Shown here: positions 51,862 through 60,299 of the stretch, in pieces
Layout: every line of letters starts with the position of its first letter
Numbering within the stretch: position 1 is the stretch's first letter
NCBI GenBank assembly: GCA_963834855.1
Contig: CAWIDH010000035.1
Coordinates: forward strand, 186,001 to 250,000
Reading direction: 5' to 3'
DNA length: 64,000 nt
DNA from: DATJKD01 sp963834855
Lineage (GTDB): Bacteria > Pseudomonadota > Gammaproteobacteria > Steroidobacterales > Steroidobacteraceae
Program-made: the position numbers and the translations under genes
Notes under the pieces: model-generated
What the model saw: the letters and a program-made list of their open reading frames with translations, nothing else
What the model was told of the DNA's origin: nothing
The model's database searches: none

Positions 51862-53488
51862 ATGAGACGTCTGGCTCTTCTCGCACTGGCGGCGGCCGGC
51901 CTCCAGGCCGGCGGGGCCGCGCAGGCCCAGCACGACCACACCCACGCGCATCCAGTCGAGCAGCTGGGCTCGGTGAACTTTCCCAACTCGTGTCGCAGCG
52001 AGGCACAGGAGGACTTCCTGCGCGGCCTCGCATTGCTGCACTCATTCGGCTACGAGGAGGCGCGCCGCTCGTTCGTGGCGGCGGCGGCGACGGACCCGCG
52101 CTGCGCGATCGCCCAGTGGGGCGTCGCGATGACCTACTACCACCCGATCTGGGCGCCGCCGACGTCGGATGAGCTCGCGGCGGGTGCCGTGGCGTCAGCG
52201 AAGGCCGCCGGCACGCCGGCCGGGACCGATCGCGAGCGCGCCTACGTCGACGCGATCGGCGTCTTCTACCGCGATGCGGGCAAGCTCGATCACAAGACCC
52301 GCGCGCTCGCCTATGAGCAGGCGATGGCGAGGCTCGCCGCGCGCTTCCCCGACGACCACGAGGCGGCGATCTTCCACGCGCTTGCGATCCTCGGGAACTC
52401 GCCGATCACCGACAAGACCTTCGCCGGTCAGAAGCGCGCCGCGGCCATCCTCAATGGCCTCCTGCCGGTCGAACCGGAGCACCCGGGGATCGCGCACTAC
52501 CTGATTCACTCCTACGACTACCCGCAGCTCGCGGAGCTCGCGCTCGACGCCGCGCGCGCCTACGCGAAGATCGCGCCCGACTCGCCCCACGCTCTGCACA
52601 TGCCGTCTCACATTTTTACCCGCCTTGGCATGTGGGATGACTCGATCGCCTCGAACCTGGACTCGGCGCGCGTCGCGCGCGAGCTGGTGGCGAAGCACCA
52701 TTCGGGCGCCGAGAGCTTCGACGCCCTGCATGCGCTCGACTACCTGGAGTACGCGTATCTTCAGACGGCGCAGGACGAAAAGGCGCGCGCGGTGGTCGGT
52801 GAGATCGCGCGGGTCGAGAAACTCGACGAGCCCAACTTCGCCGCGGGCTACGCCCTTGCCGCGGTGCCGGCGCGCTGGGCGCTCGAGCGCCGGGACTGGG
52901 CGGCGGCCAGGGCCCTCACGGTCACGCCGCCGAGCTTCCCGTGGGCGAAGCTGCCCTACGCCGAGGCGATCACTCACTTCGCGCGTGCGGTGGGCGCGGC
53001 ACGCCTGAAGGACGTCGCGACCGCGCGGGCGGCGCTCGCTGCGGCTCGAGGAAATCAAGGCCGGTCTCGCGCAGGGCCCGCCGGGCCCCTACGACTGGGC
53101 GTCACAGGTCGAGGTGCAGCGGCTGGCGGCCGCCGGCTGGCTCGCGCGCGCGGAAGGGGCTGACGAGCAGGCCCTCCGCCACCTGCGTGCCGCGGCGGCC
53201 CTGGAGGACTCCAAGGACAAGCACCCGGTGACGCCGGGCTCAGTGCTGCCGGCACGTGAGCAGCTCGCCGACCTGCTGGCGGAGCTGGGGCGGGCAGAGG
53301 AGGCGCTCGCGGAGTACGAGGCGACGCTCGAGGTTACGCCGCGCCGTTTCCGCAGCCTCGCCGGTGCCGCCGCAGCGGCGCGCACCGCGGGCGAGACGGA
53401 GAAGGCGGAGAGATACGCCGGCGAGCTCCTTACGCTTACTTCGGATGGCGACGGCCGACGACCGGAGCTCGCGGCCGCTGCACGATAG
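51862..53488 (+). CDS. Secreted tetratricopeptide-repeat protein (one frameshift)
   Basis: About 541 codons. The signal peptide ends near AQAQH, followed by His-rich HDHTHAHP and a helical TPR-like protein (GLALLHSFGYEEARRSFVAA, HPGIAHYLIHSYDYPQLAEL, ALHMPSHIFTRLGMWDDSI). A slip near 53048 separates the first 395 residues from a C-terminal part with ALRHLRAAAALEDSKDKHPV and LADLLAELGRAEEALAEYEA. Function unknown. ATG 51862 is used because it begins the signal peptide and has GAGG upstream. amrS starts five bases after the stop. Confidence 0.8.
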
Positions 53489-53493
53489 CCCCA

Positions 53494-55149
53494 ATGGCCG
53501 AAGCGCCGGAAGGCGTGACCGTTCGATCGCCCGAAGGGTCGGTCGTCGACACGCGCCACTGGCACGTGCTCGACGACGGCCGCGTGCAATGCGACGTGTG
53601 CCCGCGCGCCTGCAAGCTGCGCGACGGCCAGCGCGGCCTGTGCTTCGTGCGCGGCGCGGAAGAGGGTCGCATCAAGCTCTTCAGCTACGGCCGCTCGAGC
53701 GGCTTTTGCGTCGATCCCATCGAGAAGAAGCCGCTGAATCATTTCCTGCCCGGAACGAGCGTGCTTTCGTTCGGCACGGCCGGATGCAACCTGGCGTGCA
53801 AGTTCTGTTTCCATCCTGACACGCTCGTTGCGACGGTTGGCGGGATGCGGCGCATTGCGGACCTGTTTGAAGCCTGCGCAGAGAAAGTGGCGCACCACGA
53901 CGGCTCGATTGGCTTCCCCTCGGGCGTCGAAGTGTGGACCCGGATGGCGCAGCGTGCGCGCGTCGCGAAAGTGTTCGCGCACGAGTACTCGGGAGAGCTG
54001 CTTTCGCTCAAGGCGAGCTGCTGCCCACCTCTTCTTCTGACACCGAACCACAAGGTGTTCGCTGTGGATCGCCTCAGCATCGGGGAGGTGCGTCAGGTTA
54101 CGGCTGAACAGCTCACGACCGATCACTACCTGGTGATTCCGAAGAGGGGAGCCAACAGCGCTCGAATCCACGTCCAAGAGCTTCGCGACACAGGTGAGTG
54201 CTTTCTTGCTCCTGTTCGCCACATCGAGCGCGTCGCGTACGAGGGACCGGTCTACAACCTCGAAGTCGATGATCCGGATCACTCCTACCTCGCACCGTTC
54301 CTTGCCGTGTCGAACTGCCAAAATTGGGACATGTCGAAGTCACGCGAGATGGACACGCTCGCCGAGAGCGCCAGTCCGGAAGACCTCGCGTGCGCCGCGG
54401 AGCGGCTCGGCTGCGCGAGCATGGCGTTCACGTACAACGATCCCGTCGTGTTCATGGAGTACGCGATCGACACGGCGCAGGCATGCCACGAACGGGGCAT
54501 CAGGAGCGTCGCCGTGACCGCCGGCTACATGTGCGCCGAGCCACGCGCCGAGTTCTATCGTTACATGGATGCGGCCAACGTCGATCTCAAGGCATTCACC
54601 GAGCGCTTCTACTACAAGGTCTGCGGCGGCGCGCTCGCGCCCGTGCTCGAGACGCTCGAATACCTGAAGCACGAGACGCGCGTGTGGTTCGAGATCACGA
54701 CGCTGCTCATTCCGGGCGAGAACGATTCCGACGCAGAGATCGACGAGATGACGCGCTGGATCGCGGAGAAGCTCGGAGTCGACGTGCCGCTGCATTTCAC
54801 GGCGTTCCATCCGGACTGGAAGATGCTCGACAAGCCGCCTACGCCGCCAGCGACGCTCACGCGCGCGCGGCGCATCGCGCTCGCGAACGGCCTGCGCTAT
54901 GTCTACACGGGCAACGTGCACGACAGGGAAGGGGGCAGTACGTACTGCCCCGGCTGCGGGACGCGCGTGATCGAACGCGACTGGTATGAGCTCGGCGCCT
55001 GGCGGCTCACCGATTCCGGCCGATGCACGAAGTGCGCCACGCAGATTCCCGGCGTGTTCGCAGGCCGCCCCGGAGCCTGGGGCGCGCGTCGCTTGCGCGT
55101 GACGGTCCCGCGTTTGTCGCCTGCACCATCTCAGCGCTGGGACTCGTAG
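53494..55149 (+). CDS. amrS: AmmeMemoRadiSam radical SAM enzyme AmrS, interrupted by an intein
   Basis: A 551-residue precursor. The host protein is a PflA-like radical SAM enzyme: N-terminal CDVCPRACKLRDGQRGLC, then GCNLACKF, the SAM-binding core (AFTYNDPVVFMEYAID, TAGYMCAEPR, NVDLKAF), and a C-terminal zinc-ribbon (CPGCGTRVIERDWYELG, CTKC). The cluster motif CX3CX2C is Cys98, Cys102 and Cys105, but Cys105 is also the first residue of a 170-residue intein. After excision, Cys275 follows KF and restores CNLACKFCQNWD, with 381 residues left. The downstream ammB (MEMO1-like) supports the assignment. The end overlaps the DNA ligase gene by 19 bases. Confidence 0.88.
   Translation: MAEAPEGVTVRSPEGSVVDTRHWHVLDDGRVQCDVCPRACKLRDGQRGLCFVRGAEEGRIKLFSYGRSSGFCVDPIEKKPLNHFLPGTSVLSFGTAGCNLACKFCFHPDTLVATVGGMRRIADLFEACAEKVAHHDGSIGFPSGVEVWTRMAQRARVAKVFAHEYSGELLSLKASCCPPLLLTPNHKVFAVDRLSIGEVRQVTAEQLTTDHYLVIPKRGANSARIHVQELRDTGECFLAPVRHIERVAYEGPVYNLEVDDPDHSYLAPFLAVSNCQNWDMSKSREMDTLAESASPEDLACAAERLGCASMAFTYNDPVVFMEYAIDTAQACHERGIRSVAVTAGYMCAEPRAEFYRYMDAANVDLKAFTERFYYKVCGGALAPVLETLEYLKHETRVWFEITTLLIPGENDSDAEIDEMTRWIAEKLGVDVPLHFTAFHPDWKMLDKPPTPPATLTRARRIALANGLRYVYTGNVHDREGGSTYCPGCGTRVIERDWYELGAWRLTDSGRCTKCATQIPGVFAGRPGAWGARRLRVTVPRLSPAPSQRWDS
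53806..54315 (+). other. Mini-intein (HINT domain, no homing endonuclease)
   Basis: In-frame 170-residue insertion. Splicing block A CFHPDTLVATVGGMRRIADL is at its start (Cys1 is precursor residue 105). Block B has TPNHKV with Thr183 and His186. Block F is VYNLEVDDPDHSYLA. Block G is FLAVSN followed by Cys275 as +1 residue. The penultimate His of block G is Ser, a tolerated but less usual variant. The size leaves no room for a LAGLIDADG or HNH endonuclease. Hand-counted GC in five rows inside is 57-65 percent, against 78 percent in one row just after it, consistent with foreign origin. Confidence 0.88.
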
Positions 55150-56672
55150 ATCTTTCGAACCGATTCCATCGTGTCCGCTTCTTCGATCCGCTTGTCCGGC
55201 CGGTAGCGCTTCACGCGCGCCAGGCGCAGCGCCAGGCCGCCCGGATACCGGGGACTCGCCTGCAGATCGCTGAACGCAATCTCGACCACGAGCTCCGGGC
55301 GGACATGGACGGTCCATTGATCGCGTCGAACCTCGCGTGCGAGGAACTCCCTTGTCTGCCATTCGAGCATGGCATCCGTGAGACCCTTGAAGGTCTTGCC
55401 GAGCATGACGTACTCACCCGTGGCGGGATCGAGCGCGCCGAGATGCAGATTGGAAAGCTTGCCGGCGCGGCGGCCGTGGCCCCACTCGGCCGCGAGCACG
55501 ACCAGGTCGAGCGTATGCGCCCGCTTGATCTTGAGCCAGCTCGCGCCACGATTGCCGGCTTCGTACGGGGCATCCAGCGATTTCGCCATCACGCCTTCGT
55601 GACCCGCCGCGAGCGCCGCCTCGTAGAACGCCTGGGCTTGCGCCTCGGAGGAGGTGACCAGCCGCGGAATCTGCAACGCATCCGGCACCGCTTTCGCGAG
55701 TGCGTCGAACCGTTCGCGGGCCGGCCGGTCGGCGATACTGACTCCGTCGAGTCGCAGGCAGTCGAAGAAGAATGCCTTCATCGGCAACTCTGCGCGCAGC
55801 GTCTCGACGTCGAGCTTGCGGCCGAAGCGACGCATGGTGGTCTGAAACGGATGCGGCCGTCCTGACGCGTTGAACGCGATCGCCTCGCCGTCGAGGATCA
55901 GGTCGCGCACGGGCAGTGCCCGCACGACCTCGGCGATCTCGGGTACTGCCGCCGTGACCTCGTTCAGATTGCGCGTGTAGATGCGCACCGTGTCGGCGGA
56001 TCTGTGCACCTGGATGCGGGCGCCATCCATCTTCCACTCGAACGCCACATCGCCGGTGAGCTGCCGCAACGCCTCGGCGGTATCGGTGGCCGTCTGCGCG
56101 AGCATCGGCGCGACCGGGGACAGGACCTCGAGCTGGAACCGACCGAGACCCGCCGCTCCTTCGAGCAGCGCGACGCGCGCCACGGCACCGATACTCTTCG
56201 AATACATCGCGGCACGGCGCACCTGTGCGACGGGCAGTTCCGCCGCAGAGGCGATGGCGTCGATCATCACACCGGCGAGCGCGCCCTGGCGAAGCTCGCC
56301 GAGCAGCAGCCGCATGAGAAACTCCCGCTCAGCGACGGTGGCGAGGGAGAACAGCTCGCGCAGCGCGGCGGATCGGCGGGCCGTTACGCCCGTACCGCGA
56401 GTTGCTGCGATCTCGCCGAGGCGCCGGTCGACGTCGACGATGGACAACGTGGGGTCGGATGCCGGCGAACCGGCCGCCGCAGCCTGCAGCACCGCGTAGC
56501 CGATACCGAAACGTCCTTGTGGCGTTTCACCGGAAAGATACTGGACGCCGATTTCGATCTCGCCCGGCTCGAGGGCGCGCAGGCACGCGGCCAGCTCTCG
56601 GACCTTCGCAAGTCGGGCCGACGTGGCGCTCACACGCTGCGACGTTTCGACAAGCCTGGCGAGCAGGGTCAC
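55131..56672 (-). CDS. ATP-dependent DNA ligase (LigB type)
   Basis: A 513-residue ligase of the archaeal/bacterial type with an N-terminal DNA-binding domain. The nucleotidyltransferase motif I is FEWKMDGARIQVH, with the AMP-binding Lys; motif III is MKAFFFDCLRL, motif IV GHEGVMAKSLDAPYEAG, and motif V WLKIKRAHTLDLVVL. The OB domain ends with FSDLQASPRYPGGLALR. GTG 56672 fits the family start (TLLARLVETSQRV). A longer reading to 56741 would overlap the ammB start on the other strand. It is convergent with amrS. Confidence 0.92.
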   Translation of the reverse strand: MTLLARLVETSQRVSATSARLAKVRELAACLRALEPGEIEIGVQYLSGETPQGRFGIGYAVLQAAAAGSPASDPTLSIVDVDRRLGEIAATRGTGVTARRSAALRELFSLATVAEREFLMRLLLGELRQGALAGVMIDAIASAAELPVAQVRRAAMYSKSIGAVARVALLEGAAGLGRFQLEVLSPVAPMLAQTATDTAEALRQLTGDVAFEWKMDGARIQVHRSADTVRIYTRNLNEVTAAVPEIAEVVRALPVRDLILDGEAIAFNASGRPHPFQTTMRRFGRKLDVETLRAELPMKAFFFDCLRLDGVSIADRPARERFDALAKAVPDALQIPRLVTSSEAQAQAFYEAALAAGHEGVMAKSLDAPYEAGNRGASWLKIKRAHTLDLVVLAAEWGHGRRAGKLSNLHLGALDPATGEYVMLGKTFKGLTDAMLEWQTREFLAREVRRDQWTVHVRPELVVEIAFSDLQASPRYPGGLALRLARVKRYRPDKRIEEADTMESVRKIYESQR

Positions 56673-56739
56673 CGCGCTATGCCCATGAACCGATGGATAC
56701 CATGGCCTCGCTCGCTCGCAAGGCGTATATGTCCGCATC

Positions 56740-57561
56740 ATGCGCCCGGTGCATCAGCATGCAAGGATCCGGCCGCCCGCCGTCGCCGGTTCGTTCTATC
56801 CACGTGAGGCCGACAAGTTGCGCGACGCGGTTGGCGGGTATCTGCGCGCGGCGCCCGCGCACGAGCTGCCTGCGGCGCCCAAGGCATGGATCGTTCCTCA
56901 CGCGGGGTATGTGTACTCGGGCCCGGTCGCGGCGTCGGCCTACGCGTTGCTGCAGGCGCAGGGCAGGGGGGTGCGGCGTGTCGTGCTGATCGGTCCAAGT
57001 CACCGGGTGCCGCTCGACGGCATCGCCGTGCCCGAGGCGGACGCCTTCGAGACGCCCCTGGGCACGGTACCGATCGATGGTGAGATGAAGGCGGCGCTGC
57101 TGAGGCGCGGCGACGTCGTGGAATCCGACTGGCCCCACGCGCTGGAGCACTCACTCGAAGTGCAGTTGCCCTTCCTGCAGGCGATCCTCGCGGACTTCAC
57201 GGTGCTGCCGCTCGTCGCAGGCTCGGCCTCTCCTCGGTACGTGGCTTCCGTACTCGAGGAGGTCTGGGAAGGCCCCGAGACAGTCGTCGTGGTGAGCTCC
57301 GATCTGAGCCACTACCACCGCTACGAGATCGCGCGGATGATCGACGGCGAAACCAGCGATGCGATCCGCCGCTGCGCCACGGACCTGTCCTCCGAACAGG
57401 CCTGCGGTGCGGTCGGGATCAACGGGCTCCTGCATGTCGCACGCGCACGCGGCCTCGAGGTCACCGAGATCGCGCGCTGCAATTCGGGCGATACGGCCGG
57501 TGACCGCGCACGGGTCGTCGGTTACGGCGCGTTCGCGATCCATGAAGCCGCGCAGGCGTGA
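56740..57561 (+). CDS. ammB: AmmeMemoRadiSam system protein B (MEMO1-like)
   Basis: A 273-residue MEMO-family protein, related to class III extradiol dioxygenases. It has IRPPAVAGSFYP at the N-terminus, the metal-ligand His in WIVPHAGYVYSGPVAASAY, then GPSHRVPLDGIAVPEADAFE, EHSLEVQLPFLQ, and VVVSSDLSHYHRY. It belongs to the same conserved system as amrS, though the DNA ligase gene lies between them. The third member, AMMECR1, is not in this window. Confidence 0.93.
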   Translation: MRPVHQHARIRPPAVAGSFYPREADKLRDAVGGYLRAAPAHELPAAPKAWIVPHAGYVYSGPVAASAYALLQAQGRGVRRVVLIGPSHRVPLDGIAVPEADAFETPLGTVPIDGEMKAALLRRGDVVESDWPHALEHSLEVQLPFLQAILADFTVLPLVAGSASPRYVASVLEEVWEGPETVVVVSSDLSHYHRYEIARMIDGETSDAIRRCATDLSSEQACGAVGINGLLHVARARGLEVTEIARCNSGDTAGDRARVVGYGAFAIHEAAQA

Positions 57562-57605
57562 GCTTTCACTTCCTGCGTTCCCGCACGTACACTTCGGGAC
57601 CGCGC

Positions 57606-57681
57606 GCCCCCGTAGCTCAGTGGATAGAGCGACCGCCTCCTAAGCGGTAGGTCGTCGGTTCAACTCCGGCCGGGGGCGCCA
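57606..57681 (+). tRNA. tRNA-Arg (CCT)
   Basis: Acceptor GCCCCCG/CGGGGGC, D-arm AGCTCAGTGGATAGAGC, anticodon loop CTCCTAA giving CCT (reads AGG), T-arm GTCGGTTCAACTCCGGC, and encoded CCA. Its 3' part is duplicated at 59808, marking an integration site. Confidence 0.95.
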
Positions 57682-57684
57682 ATC
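57637..57684 (+). repeat. Attachment repeat (left) in tRNA-Arg
   Basis: 48 bases from the anticodon loop to just after CCA. They are identical to 59808-59855, the left end of an integrated element. Confidence 0.85.
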
Positions 57685-57789
57685 TAAAAAGCCTATAAGA
57701 CAAGGCGAAAAGAGGCAAAACTGGACACTGGAAATTGACCCAAAAAGAACCCCAAAAACCAACTTCCCACACTTTTCCCACAGTGCCCT

Positions 57790-57940
57790 GCTTACCAGAG
57801 CATCCGTCGTCGAGGCGGCCCGCCAGCACGCAGCCAGGGCGGGCGACGTGACCGCCGAGACTGCGGCGCTGATGGAACTCGCACGACTCCGCGAAGCGTA
57901 CCGGGCCGCAGAGGCCGCACAAGCCGCGCAGATCGCATAA
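57790..57940 (+). pseudogene. Possible 3' remnant of a gene next to the left attachment site
   Basis: A frame that codes LTRASVVEAARQHAARAGDV and LMELARLREAYRAAEAAQAA, ending at TAA 57938-57940, has coding-like composition. It has no ATG; the only in-frame start is GTG 57848. The upstream open frame looks non-coding. It is probably the truncated end of a gene whose 5' part was lost. Confidence 0.3.
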
Positions 57941-58009
57941 CGTTGCGCCGCGCTGACTGCGGCCAATTGTGATTCAGCTCAAGCCTCTGGCCGCCGATCG
58001 CGAATTGAG

Positions 58010-58279
58010 TCAGTCGGACCGACGCCGATCGTCGAAGTGCCGATACTTGCACTTGCAGGTCGCAGGGCGATCACAAGTCTTGAGCGGCAGCGGCGGGACA
58101 TCCGCCGACAATAAGCGCAAGTTCGCGAGTGACCGTGCGGCGTCGCATGCATCGTCGTCTGCGATGACCTCCGCGCCGCTGTACTTCTTCCTTCGCTTCC
58201 ATTCGGAACCGACCCAGTTCTGCATCGTCCGAAACGCGACGTACCACGGCGATAGCCGCTCGACTCTGTTGGCTGCCAT
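58010..58279 (-). CDS. Small protein with CxCxYxH..DRR tail, in tRNA-Arg element
   Basis: An 89-residue hydrophilic protein. It has an aromatic-rich middle (WYVAFRTMQNWVGSEWKRRK), then DDDACDAARSLANLRLLSA and a C-terminal CKCKYRHFDDRRRSD, which could bind a metal. A frame on the opposite strand over the same bases has poorer residue pattern. Function unknown. Confidence 0.45.
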   Translation of the reverse strand: MAANRVERLSPWYVAFRTMQNWVGSEWKRRKKYSGAEVIADDDACDAARSLANLRLLSADVPPLPLKTCDRPATCKCKYRHFDDRRRSD

Positions 58280-58578
58280 TTGCCCCTGGAAGCGGGCTTC
58301 GTTCTTTTTCTGCCCGATCTAATCCTTACACAAAGAAAGATCCTCGTCGGCAATGAAGCTACATAATGGGGAGGTAAATCGTTGCCGTGACGGCGGCAGC
58401 GGCGAGGATCGACGCATTGAAAGACAGTCCGGGTACGCCGTCGGTCGGTCCTCTATAACGGCCGGCGGGGCTGAAGCATCGGACGACTGCTTTCGACCCA
58501 ACACGGTTCATTCCCGTTCCCGCCGTTGAAATCGCGCTTGCATAATCCCGTGAGCCAAAAGTTCGGGTGGGGGAGCAT

Positions 58579-59085
58579 ATGAATTGGCAAGCGCTTGGCA
58601 CGATCGCCGAAATCATCGGCGCGTTGGTTGTGGTTGTTACAGTCATGTACCTCGCGATTCAAACGAGGCAACACACACTGGCAGTTCAAGCCTCAGTGAG
58701 GCAAGCGATGCTTTCAGACGATCTCGCGCTATTGTTCAAATCGATGGACTTCCCGTTTACGGCTTTGCCAACGTACGGAAAAAGAGAGCTATCTGATGAC
58801 CAAGTGCATCAGCTCACCACTTGGTTGATGGCCCTCATGAGGACGCGCGAAAACTATTGGCTGCAGTATCGAAGCGGCGGCATCGATGAAGCGACTTGGG
58901 ACACATATCGGGTGCCCTTACTTCTCTCACTCGCGAGTCAACCAGGGAGATCGCTCTGGAATAATCTTTCCTCCATGGGAGTGCTCAATGCGGGATTTGT
59001 GAATGCTATCAACCGGCATTTTGAAGATGCTCCCGCGCCAAAAAAAACATACCGCGCGAGAGCTTATCGGCCTCGACGAAGATAG
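58579..59085 (+). CDS. Single-span membrane protein, in tRNA-Arg element
   Basis: A 168-residue protein. An N-terminal transmembrane helix (IAEIIGALVVVVTVMYLAIQ, about 8-27) is followed by a soluble domain with aromatic-rich helices (MRTRENYWLQYRSGGIDEAT). It resembles a common family of uncharacterised proteins starting MNW..IG.I.E..GA. GGGGGAG lies six bases before ATG 58579; the frame also has an earlier start at 58567. Codon use is less GC-biased than neighbours, fitting a mobile origin. Confidence 0.7.
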   Translation: MNWQALGTIAEIIGALVVVVTVMYLAIQTRQHTLAVQASVRQAMLSDDLALLFKSMDFPFTALPTYGKRELSDDQVHQLTTWLMALMRTRENYWLQYRSGGIDEATWDTYRVPLLLSLASQPGRSLWNNLSSMGVLNAGFVNAINRHFEDAPAPKKTYRARAYRPRRR

Positions 59086-59161
59086 GGGTTGATTGGGCCG
59101 GTATGCTGATCGGGTACTCACCGGGGCAGCTCGTCGGCGCAGCACGGCGCACGTTTGCCGC

Positions 59162-59287
59162 ATGGACAAGCTACAGCGGGCGGGCCGGGACTTTGGGATG
59201 CGGCTGGTGGCGAAGCACGGGCTGCACGGGGCGGCGCGGGTGCTGCGGGCGTTGGCGGATGAATTGGACAGGCTGACGGCCGTCTGA
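59162..59287 (+). CDS. Very small helical protein (41 residues), in tRNA-Arg element
   Basis: MDKLQRAGRDFGMRLVAKHG followed by a helix AARVLRALADELDRL. It is basic and amphipathic with no known domain. The start is chosen by composition; a longer reading from 59093 looks non-coding. Function unknown. Confidence 0.4.
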   Translation: MDKLQRAGRDFGMRLVAKHGLHGAARVLRALADELDRLTAV

Positions 59288-59438
59288 CGAGGGGCGGGCG
59301 ACCAAGACCGCCTCCCTTTTCTCGTCGCACTGGTTGGACGTCAAGGCGCAAAGGACTCCAACCTTTTGACATCCCGTCGGTATTTATGGATGGATGTTTA
59401 GCCGGTCTTGAGCCGGATATCGGATGAGGTGTCGCAGG

Positions 59439-59591
59439 ATGCGCTCTCGGGCAGGTCAACGTGTGCCGGTCTGGCTTCAGATGATCGTCGTGGTGGTCTG
59501 CGCCACGGCGATGGTCATCGCGGCGGACGCCGCCGAGGACTACTGCGGCGAAACCACCGCAAAGTGCATCGTGGCCATCGGCAAGGGCTGA
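59439..59591 (+). CDS. Very small secreted or membrane protein (50 residues), in tRNA-Arg element
   Basis: A short basic N-terminus (MRSRAGQRVPVW) precedes a hydrophobic stretch (LQMIVVVVCATAMVIAADA) and a tail with two Cys (DYCGETTAKCIVAIGKG). It looks like an exported or single-span peptide. GAGG lies nine bases before the ATG. Confidence 0.45.
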   Translation: MRSRAGQRVPVWLQMIVVVVCATAMVIAADAAEDYCGETTAKCIVAIGKG

Positions 59592-59681
59592 CCGGCTCGT
59601 TCGCGTCCCTTCACGAGCACGACCACCAGCCTCGCACAAACAAAAAACCCGGCGCGGTGTGACCAATCAGACGAGAGAAAC

Positions 59682-59701
59682 TTGGCACAGTTTTGGCACA
59701 G
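59682..59701. promoter_or_regulatory. Paired TTGGCACAG repeats, possible integrase arm sites
   Basis: TTGGCACAG occurs at 59682-59690 and 59693-59701, in the AT-richer 200 bases before the right attachment repeat. The geometry mirrors TTCCCACA at 57764 and 57775 on the left side. Confidence 0.45.
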
Positions 59702-59807
59702 TACCGAGCAAAAACAGGCATTGCGGACAGCAACGGACAGCAGGCCCGATCTATAGGAATCAGCAGTTTAGTGCTGTGGGTTGTTGCGCAAACTGTGCCC
59801 GGATCGA

Positions 59808-59855
59808 CTCCTAAGCGGTAGGTCGTCGGTTCAACTCCGGCCGGGGGCGCCAATC
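59808..59855 (+). repeat. Attachment repeat (right), partial tRNA-Arg copy
   Basis: 48 bases identical to the tRNA-Arg 3' part. The acceptor and D-arm 5' portions are missing, so it is not a functional tRNA gene. Confidence 0.85.
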
Positions 59856-59897
59856 AAAAAGACAATATAACACGGCAAAAATACTCAAAACGGGGAC

Positions 59898-60299
59898 TCA
59901 TGAGCTTAGATCTACCGTGTACCACTTCCCCATTTCGATGCTGCGGGTCTCGGATACAGCGGACCCGACACCGAATCGTACGCCATACGCGTGCTCGATG
60001 GCCGAAAGCGCTCGACGAAAGTAGTTTTCGCTGACCTGCTGAAGTTGGCCGTGCGAAATTGGTACAGGCTGATCAGCGGGCACATAAAGTTCAATGGCAC
60101 CGGTCCCAGCTTGCTTGACCTCCACGAAATGTGCGCGACGCGGCTCTCCTTCGATGTCAAGTTCGAAATGGAGCCGAGCGCTCACATGGTCGTCACCGAT
60201 AATTTCGAAATCCGTGCGGGCCCAATGCGGATCGTCCCCGGGACCAGCTTCCTGGCTTCGAATGTCCGCCTTAACGAAGTGCAGTGCGGCCTGACCCAT
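59898..60299 (-). CDS. Hypothetical protein
   Basis: A 133-residue soluble protein (GQAALHFVKADIRSQEAG; SARLHFELDIEGEPRRAHFV; ENYFRRALSAIEHAYGVRF). It looks like a compact alpha/beta domain with alternating strands, but no family is recognised. The start at ATG 60299 is set by GGAGGG just upstream. It lies immediately outside the right attachment repeat. Confidence 0.6.
   Translation of the reverse strand: MGQAALHFVKADIRSQEAGPGDDPHWARTDFEIIGDDHVSARLHFELDIEGEPRRAHFVEVKQAGTGAIELYVPADQPVPISHGQLQQVSENYFRRALSAIEHAYGVRFGVGSAVSETRSIEMGKWYTVDLSS

Larger units (their letters stand above)
57637..59855. mobile_element. 2.2 kb integrase-less element at tRNA-Arg
   Basis: Bounded by 48-bp direct repeats of the tRNA-Arg 3' end. 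Composition is less GC-rich than the surroundings, and only small genes are present: a 3' gene remnant, a Cys-containing small protein, a membrane protein and two very short proteins. Paired 8-9 base direct repeats with 11-base spacing lie near each end (TTCCCACA at 57764 and 57775, TTGGCACAG at 59682 and 59693), like integrase arm sites. No integrase or replication gene is recognisable, so it is either a deletion remnant or mobilised in trans. Confidence 0.75.

Noticed and set aside
57617..57922. Minus-strand frames running through tRNA-Arg
   Set aside because: The C-terminal residues come from the complement of the tRNA itself, a common artefact.
58353..58529. 58-codon plus-strand frame in the tRNA-Arg element
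   Set aside because: Low-complexity Arg/Ser composition, no clear ribosome binding site, and no domain.
59808..59855. Second tRNA-Arg gene
   Set aside because: Only the 3' part from the anticodon loop is present; there is no acceptor 5' strand or D-arm.
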